From assembly GCF_000091305.1 (NCBI RefSeq), contig NC_013929.1, positions 8,308,001-8,372,000 of the forward strand: a DNA stretch of 64,000 nucleotides, written 5' to 3'. Positions 1 to 7,590 of this stretch are shown one piece after another (the first letter of the stretch is position 1; the number at the start of each line of letters is the position of its first letter). The notes beneath the pieces were generated by a model, which did no database searches, was not told where the DNA came from, and was given only the letters and a program-made list of their open reading frames with translations. Source of the stretch: Streptomyces scabiei 87.22. Its GTDB lineage: Bacteria; Actinomycetota; Actinomycetes; Streptomycetales; Streptomycetaceae. The position numbers and the translations under genes are program-made.

Positions 1-522
1 GGAGCCGGCAAGACCAGCGTCGCCAAGTACTGGGCGGACCACCGCCGGGTGCCCACCGCGCACATCAGCCTGGACGACGTACGGGAGTGGGTGCGCTCGG
101 GCTTCGCGGACCCCCAGTCCGGCTGGAACGACAACTCCGAGGCGCAGTACCGCCTCGCCCGCCGTACCTGCGGATTCTCCGCCCGGAACTTCCTGGCCAA
201 CGGCATCTCCTGCATCCTCGACGACGCCGTCTTCCCCGACCGCCCGGTCGTCGGCCTCGGCGGCTGGAAGCGGCACGTCGGCCCCGGGCTGCTGCCCGTC
301 GTCCTCCTGCCGGGCCTGGAGATTGTCCTGGAACGCAACGCCGAGCGCTCGGGCAACCGCCGCCTCACCGACGAGGAGGTCGCCCGCATCCACGGCCGAA
401 TGGCGGGCTGGTACGGCTCGGGCCTCCCGATCATCGACAACTCCCAGCTGGACGTCCCGGCCACGGCCCGAGTCCTGGACGAGGTCCTGGCCCGATCGAT
501 AGCAAGCCCCCCCAAGTGGTAA
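1..522 (+). CDS. P-loop kinase / AAA ATPase, 5' end missing
   Basis: The gene enters from the left edge: the first codons read GAGKTSVAK, the end of a Walker A loop, so only the N-terminal residues are absent. The following ISLDDVREWV resembles the aspartate-containing strand that follows the P-loop in small-molecule and zeta-toxin/gluconate-type kinases. RSGNRRLTDEEVARIH looks like the mobile lid. About 173 residues remain. The family is a cytoplasmic ATP-dependent kinase, but the substrate cannot be told from the sequence. The stop at 520-522 is followed by the repeat array. Confidence 0.75.
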   Translation, partial: GAGKTSVAKYWADHRRVPTAHISLDDVREWVRSGFADPQSGWNDNSEAQYRLARRTCGFSARNFLANGISCILDDAVFPDRPVVGLGGWKRHVGPGLLPVVLLPGLEIVLERNAERSGNRRLTDEEVARIHGRMAGWYGSGLPIIDNSQLDVPATARVLDEVLARSIASPPKW

Positions 523-551
523 CCACCTGAACGACGCCGAATGCGCCCCCG

Positions 552-960
552 CCAGGGGCGCGGGGAACGGCGCGACCGCCCCCCACCGACGCGCGGCCGG
601 CTCACTTGCTCCGCCCACGAGGCCACTGGCCCCCGCTCAGCCAGCACCCGCCGGTCCGCTTCGCCGCCGTCCAGGGGCGCGGGGAACGGCGCGACCGACC
701 CCCCCACCGACGTGCAGCCGGCTCACTTGCTCCGCCCACGAGGCCACTGGCCCCCGCTCAGCCAGCACCCGCCGGTCCGCCCCGCCGCCGTCCAGGGGCG
801 CGGGGAACGGCGCGACCGACCCCCCCACCGACGCGCGGCCGGCTCACTTGCTCCGCCCACGAGGCCACTGGCCCCCGCTCAGCCAGCACCCGCCGGTCCG
901 CCCCGACGCCGTCCAGGGGCGCGGGGAACGGCGCGACAAGCCCCCACCAGCCCGCAGCCG
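552..960. repeat. Tandem intergenic repeat array, about 120-bp unit, 3.4 copies
   Basis: Three near-identical units start with CCAGGGGCGCGGGGAACGG at 552, 671 and 792, and a partial fourth starts at 913. Periods are 119, 121 and 121 bp. Units differ by only a few substitutions and one 2-bp indel. Each contains the GGGGCGCGGGGAA-GCGCGAC element that recurs in Streptomyces intergenic DNA; another copy lies in the hairpin at 57495-57538. The array sits between the kinase gene and the M24 gene. Open frames across it are repeat artefacts of GC-rich sequence, with no plausible protein. Confidence 0.9.
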
Positions 961-1064
961 GCACTCAACCTCCCACCCCACCCACACGCCCCGCCCCCCA
1001 CCCCGCGCCCCCACTCGGCCCCGCCCAACCAGCGCCCGCCCAGCGAAGCTCATACGCTCGGGAC

Positions 1065-2171
1065 ATGTCTGAGGTCTACGCGGCCCGCAGAGCCCGGCTG
1101 AGAGAACGCTGCCAGGCCGGCGGCAGCCAATCCGCACTCGTGACCCGCCCCGCCAACGTGCGCTACCTCGCCGGAGCGGCACCGCGAGGCGCGGCGCTGC
1201 TGCTCGGCAGGAGGGAGGACGTCCTCCTCTGCGAGGCACCGCCGAGCGGCGAGATCGGCGAGGGCCGGCCCGACGACGCCGTACGCGTGCAGGTGCTGCC
1301 GCGGCCCGGTGGCGACCCCGCGGTCGCGGCCGCCGACCTGGCCACCGCCCTGGGCGCCGACTGTCTGGCCCTGGAGGAGCACCACCTCACCATGGCCCGG
1401 CACCGAGCCATCCGCTCCGTCACGCCCCGGCTGCGGCTCGCCGACCTCGGCGGCGCGGTGGAGCAGCTGAGGGTGATCAAGGATGAGGAGGAGATCTCCT
1501 GTCTGCGCATCGGCGCGGAGATCGCCGACCAGGCGCTGGGCGAACTGCTCGAATCGATCCTCGTCGGCCGCACCGAGCGTCACCTCGCCCTGGAACTGGA
1601 GCGCCGGCTCGTCGACCACGGAGCCGACGGTCCGGCCTTCGCCACCTCCGTCGCCGCCGGCCCGAACTCCGGCCGGCCCGGTCACCGCCCCACCGATCGC
1701 CGGGTCGAGGAGGGCGACTTCCTCTCCGTCTGTCTCGGGGCGACCTACCGCGGCTACCGCTGCGAGATCGGCCGTACGTTCGTGATCGGCACCTCTCCGG
1801 CCGACTGGCAGATCGAGCTGTACGACCTGGTCTTCGCAGCCCAGCGGGCCGGACGAGAAGCCCTGACCCCCGGCGCGGCCTACCGCGAGGTGGACCGCGC
1901 GGCTCGGCAGGTCCTGGACTCCGCGGGGTACGGAGAAGGGCTGCCGGTGATGACGGGGCACGGGGTCGGACTCGAAATCCACGAGGACCCGCAGTTGGCC
2001 CCCGCGGCCATGGGTAAACTGGACGCTTGCGTGCCGGTCACCGTCGAACCGGGGGTCCACCTCCCGGGCCGGGGCGGAGTCCGGATCGATGACACGCTCG
2101 TCGTACGCCCAGAGGCGGACGGCGGACCCGAGCTACTCACCATCACGACCAAGGAGCTGCTCGCGCTCTAG
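1065..2171 (+). CDS. M24 family (Xaa-Pro peptidase-like) protein with altered metal site
   Basis: A 368-residue cytoplasmic protein with an N-terminal creatinase-like domain and a C-terminal pita-bread fold. The ATG at 1065 is chosen because family homology starts here; the upstream open frame is repeat sequence. A TANNNT box (TACGCT, 1053-1058) six bases before the ATG suggests a leaderless mRNA. In the M24 fold the five metal ligands are normally D-D-H-E-E. Here the first is Cys223 (SVCLGA), the second Glu234 (CEIGRT), His299 (GHGVGLEIHE) is kept, a Glu is kept in VEPG, and the last is Asp (RIDDTL). This may be a divergent or inactive peptidase. It lies just upstream of efp. Confidence 0.85.
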   Translation: MSEVYAARRARLRERCQAGGSQSALVTRPANVRYLAGAAPRGAALLLGRREDVLLCEAPPSGEIGEGRPDDAVRVQVLPRPGGDPAVAAADLATALGADCLALEEHHLTMARHRAIRSVTPRLRLADLGGAVEQLRVIKDEEEISCLRIGAEIADQALGELLESILVGRTERHLALELERRLVDHGADGPAFATSVAAGPNSGRPGHRPTDRRVEEGDFLSVCLGATYRGYRCEIGRTFVIGTSPADWQIELYDLVFAAQRAGREALTPGAAYREVDRAARQVLDSAGYGEGLPVMTGHGVGLEIHEDPQLAPAAMGKLDACVPVTVEPGVHLPGRGGVRIDDTLVVRPEADGGPELLTITTKELLAL

Positions 2172-2230
2172 CTCATCGGCTGGGCGCGTGGCCCGGGGTC
2201 GTCCACGTCAGTCCAGGAGATTCCGCAACC

Positions 2231-2797
2231 GTGGCTTCCACGAACGACCTCAAGAACGGCCTGGTGCTCAAGCTCGACGGGGGCCAGCTCTGGTCCGTCG
2301 TCGAGTTCCAGCACGTCAAGCCCGGCAAGGGCCCGGCCTTCGTGCGCACCAAGCTCAAGAACGTGCTCTCCGGCAAGGTCGTCGACAAGACGTTCAACGC
2401 CGGCGTCAAGGTCGAGACGGCCACTGTCGACAAGCGCGACATGCAGTTCTCCTACATGGACGGCGAGTACTTCGTCTTCATGGACATGGAGACCTACGAC
2501 CAGCTCATGGTCGACCGCAAGGCCGTCGGCGACGCCGCCAACTTCCTGATCGAGGGCTTCACCGCCACCGTCGCGCAGCACGAGGGCGAGGTGCTCTTCG
2601 TCGAGCTGCCGGCCGCCGTCGAGCTCGTGATCCAGGAGACCGAGCCGGGCGTCCAGGGCGACCGCTCCACCGGTGGCACCAAGCCCGCCACCCTGGAGAC
2701 CGGTCACCAGATCCAGGTGCCGCTCTTCATCACCACCGGCGAGAAGATCAAGGTCGACACCCGCACCAGCGACTACCTCGGCCGGGTGAACAGCTAA
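2231..2797 (+). CDS. efp: Elongation factor P
   Basis: A 188-residue protein of normal EF-P length with a KOW-like N-terminal domain (about 1-65) and two OB folds. It binds between the P and E sites of the ribosome and relieves stalling at polyproline. The tip loop reads P31-G32-K33-G34-P35, the palindromic PGKGP form typical of actinobacteria, where EF-P is reported to work without the lysine modification used in E. coli. GTG start with AGGAG 11 bases upstream. nusB begins 3 bases after the stop, so the two are probably co-transcribed. Confidence 0.97.
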   Translation: MASTNDLKNGLVLKLDGGQLWSVVEFQHVKPGKGPAFVRTKLKNVLSGKVVDKTFNAGVKVETATVDKRDMQFSYMDGEYFVFMDMETYDQLMVDRKAVGDAANFLIEGFTATVAQHEGEVLFVELPAAVELVIQETEPGVQGDRSTGGTKPATLETGHQIQVPLFITTGEKIKVDTRTSDYLGRVNS

Positions 2798-2799
2798 CC

Positions 2800-3234
2800 G
2801 TGGCTGCCCGTAACACGGCCCGCAAGCGTGCCTTCCAGATCCTCTTCGAGGGTGACCAGCGCGGGGCCGACGTCCTGACCGTCCTCGCGGACTGGATCCG
2901 GCACGCCCACAACGACACCCGGCAGCCTCCGGTCAGCGAGTACACCATGCAGCTGGTCGAGGGGTACTCGGAGCACGCCAGGCGGATCGACGAGTTGATC
3001 GCGCAGTACTCGGTGGGGTGGACGCTCGACCGGATGCCGGTCGTCGACCGCAACATCCTGCGGCTCGGCGCGTACGAGCTGATCTGGGTCGACGCGACCC
3101 CGGACGCGGTGGTGCTGGACGAGATGGTGCAGCTGGCGAAGGAGTTCTCCACGGACGACTCGCCGTCCTTCGTGAACGGTCTGCTCGGCCGGCTGAAGGA
3201 CCTCAAGCCCTCGCTCCGCCGGGAAACCGAGTAG
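2800..3234 (+). CDS. nusB: Transcription antitermination factor NusB
   Basis: A 144-residue all-helical RNA-binding protein that, with NusE, binds boxA RNA and supports antitermination of rRNA operons. Recognisable features are the basic N terminus (ARKRAFQILFEGD) and the C-terminal core RNILRLGAYEL...VLDEMVQLAKEFSTDDSPSF, which is diagnostic of NusB. The GTG start at 2800 lies 3 bases after the efp stop, with no strong Shine-Dalgarno, which suggests translational coupling. A long hairpin follows the stop and ends the efp-nusB unit against the opposing bldD gene. Confidence 0.97.
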   Translation: MAARNTARKRAFQILFEGDQRGADVLTVLADWIRHAHNDTRQPPVSEYTMQLVEGYSEHARRIDELIAQYSVGWTLDRMPVVDRNILRLGAYELIWVDATPDAVVLDEMVQLAKEFSTDDSPSFVNGLLGRLKDLKPSLRRETE

Positions 3235-3271
3235 GCAGTCGAGCAGGCAGGAACAACGGGGAAAGCGAAAA

Positions 3272-3317
3272 GCCGCCGGGGTGGCCCGAACCGACTGGTT
3301 CGGGCCACCCCGGCGGC
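3272..3317. terminator. Perfect 21-bp stem between nusB and bldD
   Basis: The arms 3272-3292 and 3297-3317 are exact reverse complements with a 4-base loop (GACT). The hairpin lies between the convergent ends of nusB and bldD, so it can serve both strands as a factor-independent terminator. No T-tract follows, as is usual in Streptomyces. Confidence 0.9.
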
Positions 3318-3346
3318 ACGTTTCTGCTGGGCTCCGCCCGGAGGGG

Positions 3347-3847
3347 TCAGGCGTCCTCGTGGGTGACCGCGCGGCGCGCGTCCGCGTCCAGGACGCCCCA
3401 GCTGATCAGCTGCTCGGTGAGGACCGAGGGGGACTGGTCGTAGATGACGGCGAGTGTGCGCAGGTCGTCCTGGCGGATCGAGAGCACCTTGCCGTTGTAG
3501 TCGCCGCGCTGGGACTGGATCGTCGCAGCGTAGCGCTGCAGCGGGCCCGCCTTCTCGGCCGGCACGTGGGCGAGGCGCTCAAGATCCAGCACGAGCTTCG
3601 GCGGCGGCTCGGCGGCGCCGCCCGGGGTCGTACCGGGAAGAAGCTCCTGCACGGGGACCCCGTAGAAGTCCGCCAGCTCCGCGAGGCGCTGCACGGTGAC
3701 GGCGCGGTCGCCGCGCTCGTACGAACCGACCACGACCGCCTTCCAGCGTCCCTGGGACTTCTCCTCGACACCGTGGAGGGAAAGGCCCTGCTGGGTGCGG
3801 ATGGCCCGGAGCTTGGCCCCGAGCTGTTTGGCGTATTCGCTGGACAT
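3347..3847 (-). CDS. bldD: Developmental master regulator BldD
   Basis: A 166-residue regulator that represses sporulation genes during vegetative growth when dimerised by cyclic di-GMP. The N-terminal XRE-type helix-turn-helix covers about residues 8-70. The C-terminal domain carries the c-di-GMP signature R114-G-D116 and R125-Q-D-D128, exactly the RXD-X8-RXXD pattern known for BldD and at the same numbering. ATG start with a short leader. Two BldD-box-like palindromes lie 24-53 bp upstream of the start, which fits the known autoregulation of bldD. Confidence 0.98.
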   Translation of the reverse strand: MSSEYAKQLGAKLRAIRTQQGLSLHGVEEKSQGRWKAVVVGSYERGDRAVTVQRLAELADFYGVPVQELLPGTTPGGAAEPPPKLVLDLERLAHVPAEKAGPLQRYAATIQSQRGDYNGKVLSIRQDDLRTLAVIYDQSPSVLTEQLISWGVLDADARRAVTHEDA

Positions 3848-3870
3848 ATAGCTCCCCGGACGAAGGCTGG

Positions 3871-3898
3871 TGACTCACTGTGAGGTTACGCAGCGTGA
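3871..3898. promoter_or_regulatory. Tandem BldD-box-like operators in the bldD/pyrR divergent region
   Basis: The published BldD consensus is TNACNC(A/T)GNGTNA. Positions 3886-3898 (TTACGCAGCGTGA) match at every fixed position. Positions 3871-3883 (TGACTCACTGTGA) match with one mismatch. The two 13-bp cores start 15 bp apart. They lie upstream of bldD and about 170 bp from pyrR, so autoregulation is the most likely role. Confidence 0.8.
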
Positions 3899-3992
3899 CT
3901 CTGCTCCGTCAAGCCGAATGGTCCGGACCGACTCTTCCGTGGTATCCGAGATCCGTTGGGCCAGGGGGGTGATCTGGGGCGATGCGAGGGCC

Positions 3993-4001
3993 TGCTACCG
4001 T
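3993..4001 (+). promoter_or_regulatory. pyrR: Possible extended -10 promoter element for the pyr operon
   Basis: TGCTACCGT is an extended -10 type box. Initiation about 7 bases downstream would give a leader of roughly 60 nt starting just before the PyrR-loop-like hairpin. No convincing -35 hexamer was seen. This is inferred from position only. Confidence 0.35.
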
Positions 4002-4021
4002 GGACGGCGCAATTCCGACGT

Positions 4022-4057
4022 CCTTTAAGGTCCGTCCCGTGAGGCGGAGAAGGAGGT
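4022..4057 (+). promoter_or_regulatory. Putative PyrR-binding leader hairpin next to the pyrR ribosome-binding site
   Basis: TCCG (4031-4034) pairs with CGGA (4045-4048) and an inner CC/GG pair closes a CGTGA loop, giving CCCGTGAGG at the apex. This resembles the CC-GAGAGG loop of known PyrR-binding RNAs. The Shine-Dalgarno AAGGAGGT (4050-4057) follows the stem by one base, 9 bases before the pyrR ATG. Bound PyrR would therefore block translation, as described for Mycobacterium smegmatis. No terminator/antiterminator pair is seen. Confidence 0.65.
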
Positions 4058-4066
4058 CCGTTTCAT

Positions 4067-4666
4067 ATGGACACGCAAGAGACTCCGCAAGGAGACCCCC
4101 GCCAGGACGCGCAGACGTCCGATGCCAGGCCCGTTCTCGAAGGCCCCGACATCGCGCGCGTACTGACCCGCATCGCCCACGAGATCGTCGAACGCGCCAA
4201 GGGCGCCGACGACGTGGTGCTCCTCGGCATTCCGACGCGCGGTGTCTTCCTCGCCCAGCGGCTCGCCGCCAAGCTGGAGGAGATCACCGACCGCAGGATC
4301 CCGGTCGGTTCGCTCGACATCACCATGTACCGCGACGACCTGCGCATGCACCCGCCGCGTGCGCTGGCCCGCACCGAGATCCCCGGTGACGGCATCGACG
4401 GCCGGCTGGTCGTCCTCGTCGACGACGTGCTCTTCTCCGGCCGGACGATCCGCGCGGCACTCGACGCGCTGAACGACATCGGCCGTCCGCGCGCCGTCCA
4501 GCTCGCGGTCCTCGTCGACCGCGGCCACCGCGAACTGCCCATCCGCGCCGACTACGTCGGCAAGAACCTCCCCACGTCGCTGCGGGAGACGGTCAAGGTC
4601 CAGCTCGCCGAGGAAGACGGTCGGGACACCGTCCTGCTCGGTGCGAAGCGGACCGCCCAGCAGTAG
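4067..4666 (+). CDS. pyrR: Bifunctional pyr regulator / uracil phosphoribosyltransferase PyrR
   Basis: A 199-residue type I phosphoribosyltransferase. The PRPP loop reads VLVDDVLFSGRT with Asp119 and Asp120, and SLDITMYRDDL is the region typical of PyrR rather than Upp. PyrR binds pyr leader RNA in response to UMP and has weak UPRTase activity. It has roughly 20 more N-terminal residues than the Bacillus protein. ATG start with a strong AAGGAGGT. First gene of the pyrimidine operon, 89 bp ahead of pyrB, so it probably controls itself and the whole cluster. Confidence 0.96.
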   Translation: MDTQETPQGDPRQDAQTSDARPVLEGPDIARVLTRIAHEIVERAKGADDVVLLGIPTRGVFLAQRLAAKLEEITDRRIPVGSLDITMYRDDLRMHPPRALARTEIPGDGIDGRLVVLVDDVLFSGRTIRAALDALNDIGRPRAVQLAVLVDRGHRELPIRADYVGKNLPTSLRETVKVQLAEEDGRDTVLLGAKRTAQQ

Positions 4667-4674
4667 CACGCGCG

Positions 4675-4695
4675 CGTACGGCCCCGCGCCGTACG
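4675..4695 (+). terminator. Small hairpin in the pyrR-pyrB gap
   Basis: CGTACGGC (4675-4682) pairs with GCCGTACG (4688-4695) around a 5-base loop, 9 bases after the pyrR stop. It could be an attenuating or RNA-processing stem that lowers pyrB expression relative to pyrR. Without a T-tract its strength is unknown. Confidence 0.4.
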
Positions 4696-4755
4696 TCCCT
4701 TCGCGATGCCCCTGACTGCCCGTAATCTCCCGAACTGCCTTACGGAGCCTGAAAG

Positions 4756-5736
4756 ATGCAGCGTCATCTCATCTCGGCCGCCGACCTCACCCGCGACGAC
4801 GCCGTCCTGATCCTCGACACCGCCGAGGAGATGGCCCGGGTCGCCGACCGGCCGATCAAGAAACTGCCGACCCTGCGCGGCCGGACGATCGTCAACCTCT
4901 TCTTCGAGGACTCCACCCGCACCCGGATCTCCTTCGAGGCAGCCGAGAAGCGTCTGTCCGCCGACGTCATCAACTTCACCGCCAAGGGATCGAGCGTGTC
5001 GAAGGGCGAGTCCCTGAAGGACACCGCCCAGACCCTCGAAGCCATGGGCGTCGACGCCGTCGTCATCCGGCACGGCGCCTCGGGGGCCCCGTACCGGCTG
5101 GCGACCTCCGGCTGGATCGACGCCGCCGTGATCAACGCGGGCGACGGCACCCACCAGCACCCCACCCAGGCCCTGCTGGACGCCTTCACCATGCGCCGCC
5201 GCCTCGTCGGCCGGGACGCCGGACTCGGCCAGGACCTCTCCGGCAAGCGCATCACGCTCGTCGGCGACGTCCTGCACAGCCGGGTCGCCCGCTCCAACGT
5301 GGACCTGCTGCACACCCTCGGCGCCCAGGTCACCCTGGTCGCCCCGCCCACCCTGGTGCCGGTCGGCGTCCACACCTGGCCCTGCGAGGTCAGCTACGAC
5401 CTCGACAGCACCCTCGCCAAGTCCGACGCGGTGATGATGCTGCGCGTCCAGCGGGAGCGGATGAACGCGGCGTTCTTCCCCACCGAGCGCGAGTACTCGC
5501 GGCGCTACGGCCTCGACGGCGACCGCATGGCCCGCATGCCCGAGCACGCCATCGTGATGCACCCCGGCCCGATGGTCCGCGGCATGGAGATCACCGCCGA
5601 GGTCGCCGACTCCGACCGCTGCACCGTCGTCGAGCAGGTCGCCAACGGCGTCTCCATCCGGATGGCCGTGCTGTACCTGCTGCTCGGCGGCAACGAACCG
5701 GCCGTCACCCACACCCGCACCACCGAGGAGAAGTAA
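4756..5736 (+). CDS. pyrB: Aspartate carbamoyltransferase catalytic chain
   Basis: A 326-residue enzyme that joins carbamoyl phosphate and aspartate, the committed step of pyrimidine synthesis. The carbamoyl-phosphate loop is S53-T-R-T-R57, followed later by HPTQALLD and the HPGPMVRGMEI region near the C terminus that binds aspartate. Length is slightly above the usual 305-315. No pyrI regulatory-chain gene is present nearby. ATG start with GGAGC upstream. The stop is 4 bases before the pyrC ATG. Confidence 0.97.
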   Translation: MQRHLISAADLTRDDAVLILDTAEEMARVADRPIKKLPTLRGRTIVNLFFEDSTRTRISFEAAEKRLSADVINFTAKGSSVSKGESLKDTAQTLEAMGVDAVVIRHGASGAPYRLATSGWIDAAVINAGDGTHQHPTQALLDAFTMRRRLVGRDAGLGQDLSGKRITLVGDVLHSRVARSNVDLLHTLGAQVTLVAPPTLVPVGVHTWPCEVSYDLDSTLAKSDAVMMLRVQRERMNAAFFPTEREYSRRYGLDGDRMARMPEHAIVMHPGPMVRGMEITAEVADSDRCTVVEQVANGVSIRMAVLYLLLGGNEPAVTHTRTTEEK

Positions 5737-5740
5737 GACC

Positions 5741-7027
5741 ATGAGCAAGATCCTGATCCGTGGTGCGAAGGTGCTGGGCGGCGAGCCGCAGGACGTCCTG
5801 ATCGACGGCGAGATCATCGCGGAGATCGGTACCGGGCTGTCCGCCGAGGACGCCCAGGTCGTCGAGGCCGACGGCCAGGTGCTCCTGCCGGGCCTGGTCG
5901 ACCTGCACACCCATCTGCGCGAGCCCGGCCGCGAGGACTCCGAGACCGTGCTGACCGGCACGCGCGCGGCGGCCTCCGGCGGCTACACGGCCGTCTTCGC
6001 CATGGCCAACACCTTCCCCGTCGCCGACACGGCCGGTGTGGTCGAGCAGGTCTACCGGCTCGGGCAGGAGCACGGCTACTGCGACGTCCAGCCCATCGGC
6101 GCCGTCACCGTCGGCCTGGAGGGCAGGAAGCTCGCCGAGCTGGGCGCGATGCACGAGTCGGCCGCCGGGGTCACCGTCTTCTCGGACGACGGCAAGTGCG
6201 TCGACGACGCGGTGATCATGCGCCGGGCCCTGGAGTACGTGAAGGCGTTCGGCGGGGTCGTCGCCCAGCACGCGCAGGAGCCCCGGCTGACCGAGGGCGC
6301 CCAGATGAACGAGGGCGTCATCTCCGCCGAGCTGGGCCTCGGCGGCTGGCCCGCGGTGGCCGAAGAATCGATCATCGCCCGGGATGTCCTGCTCGCCGAG
6401 CACGTCGGCTCCCGCGTCCACATCTGCCACCTGTCGACCGCCGGGTCCGTCGAGATCGTCCGCTGGGCCAAGTCCCGCGGCATCGACGTCACCGCCGAGG
6501 TCACCCCGCACCACCTCCTCCTCACCGACGAGCTGGTGCGCTCCTACAACCCGGTCTACAAGGTCAACCCGCCGCTGCGCACCGAGCGCGACGTGCTGGC
6601 CCTGCGCGAGGCGCTCGCCGACGGCACGATCGACATCGTCGCCACCGACCACGCCCCGCACCCCCACGAGGACAAGGACTGCGAGTGGGCCGCCGCGGCC
6701 ATGGGCATGGTCGGCCTGGAGACCGCGCTGTCCGTGGTCCAGGAGACGATGGTCGCCACCGGTCTGCTCGACTGGGCGGGCGTCGCGGACCGTATGTCGG
6801 TCAAGCCCGCGAAGATCGGCGGGGCGGCCGGGCACGGACGTCCCGTCTCGGCAGGTGAGCCCGCCAACCTCACGCTCGTCGACACGGCATACCGTGGGTC
6901 GGTGGATCCCGCGGGCTTCGCCTCGCGCAGCCGCAACACCCCCTACGAGGGCCGCGAGCTGCCGGGCCGTGTCACGCACACGTGGCTGCGGGGCAAGGCC
7001 ACGCTCGTCGACGGGAAGCTCACGTGA
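5741..7027 (+). CDS. pyrC: Dihydroorotase, class I
   Basis: A 428-residue amidohydrolase that cyclises carbamoyl-aspartate to dihydroorotate. H56-x-H58-x-R60 in VDLHTHLREPG is the binuclear metal entry motif, and VATDHAPHPHEDK carries the catalytic aspartate. The long form matches class I enzymes, which often associate with PyrB. The Shine-Dalgarno GAGGAG lies inside the end of pyrB. The TGA stop overlaps the GTG start of the next gene. Confidence 0.97.
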   Translation: MSKILIRGAKVLGGEPQDVLIDGEIIAEIGTGLSAEDAQVVEADGQVLLPGLVDLHTHLREPGREDSETVLTGTRAAASGGYTAVFAMANTFPVADTAGVVEQVYRLGQEHGYCDVQPIGAVTVGLEGRKLAELGAMHESAAGVTVFSDDGKCVDDAVIMRRALEYVKAFGGVVAQHAQEPRLTEGAQMNEGVISAELGLGGWPAVAEESIIARDVLLAEHVGSRVHICHLSTAGSVEIVRWAKSRGIDVTAEVTPHHLLLTDELVRSYNPVYKVNPPLRTERDVLALREALADGTIDIVATDHAPHPHEDKDCEWAAAAMGMVGLETALSVVQETMVATGLLDWAGVADRMSVKPAKIGGAAGHGRPVSAGEPANLTLVDTAYRGSVDPAGFASRSRNTPYEGRELPGRVTHTWLRGKATLVDGKLT

Positions 7028-7590
7028 CACCTGTAATTCTGCTGGCCGCCGAGAAGGAATCGGCCGAGGTCACCGACTGGGCCGCGCGTATCGGCTGGGT
7101 CGTCGGACTCGCCCTGTTCGTCGCGCTCGTCTACTGGCTGATGCGCGAGGGCTGGAGCTGGCGCGGCACGCTCCAGGGCGATCTGCCCGAGCTGCCCGAC
7201 GCGCCGGACGAGCCGGGCGAGGCCAGACTGGGCATGAGCGGCCGGTACCACGGCTCCACCACCGCCGGGCAGTGGCTCGACCGGATCGTGGCGCACGGCC
7301 TGGGCGCCCGCAGCCGGGTCGAGCTGACGCTGACGGACGCCGGCCTGGACGTCGTCCGCCCGGGAGCGACCGACTTCTTCGTGCCGGCCGGCGCCCTGCG
7401 CGAGGCCCGCCTCGACAAGGGCATCGCCGGCAAGGTCCTCACCGAGGGCGGACTGCTGGTCGTCACCTGGGAGCACGGCGGCAAGCTGCTCGACTCCGGG
7501 TTCCGCTCCGACCGCGCGGCCGAGCACAACGAGTGGGTCGAGACCCTGAACCAGATGATCACTACGACGGAAACGGAAGGCGCACGATGA
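7024..7590 (+). CDS. Membrane-anchored protein of unknown function inside the pyr operon
   Basis: A 188-residue protein with one predicted transmembrane segment near residues 22-40 (IGWVVGLALFVALVYWL). A soluble cytoplasmic domain follows, and its C-terminal half alternates strands in a PH-like manner (ADFFVPAGALREARLDK, LLVVTWEHGG). The GTG at 7024 overlaps the pyrC stop by GTGA, and its own stop overlaps the carA start by ATGA, so it is translationally locked into the operon. As recalled, actinomycete pyr clusters keep such a gene here. No catalytic motif is visible. It may tether or organise the pathway enzymes, but this is speculation. Confidence 0.85.
   Translation: MTPVILLAAEKESAEVTDWAARIGWVVGLALFVALVYWLMREGWSWRGTLQGDLPELPDAPDEPGEARLGMSGRYHGSTTAGQWLDRIVAHGLGARSRVELTLTDAGLDVVRPGATDFFVPAGALREARLDKGIAGKVLTEGGLLVVTWEHGGKLLDSGFRSDRAAEHNEWVETLNQMITTTETEGAR

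Noticed and set aside
606..1064. Long open frame across the repeat array, joined to the M24 gene
   Set aside because: It reads through 120-bp DNA repeats with Pro/Arg-rich periodic sequence, and M24 homology begins only at 1065.
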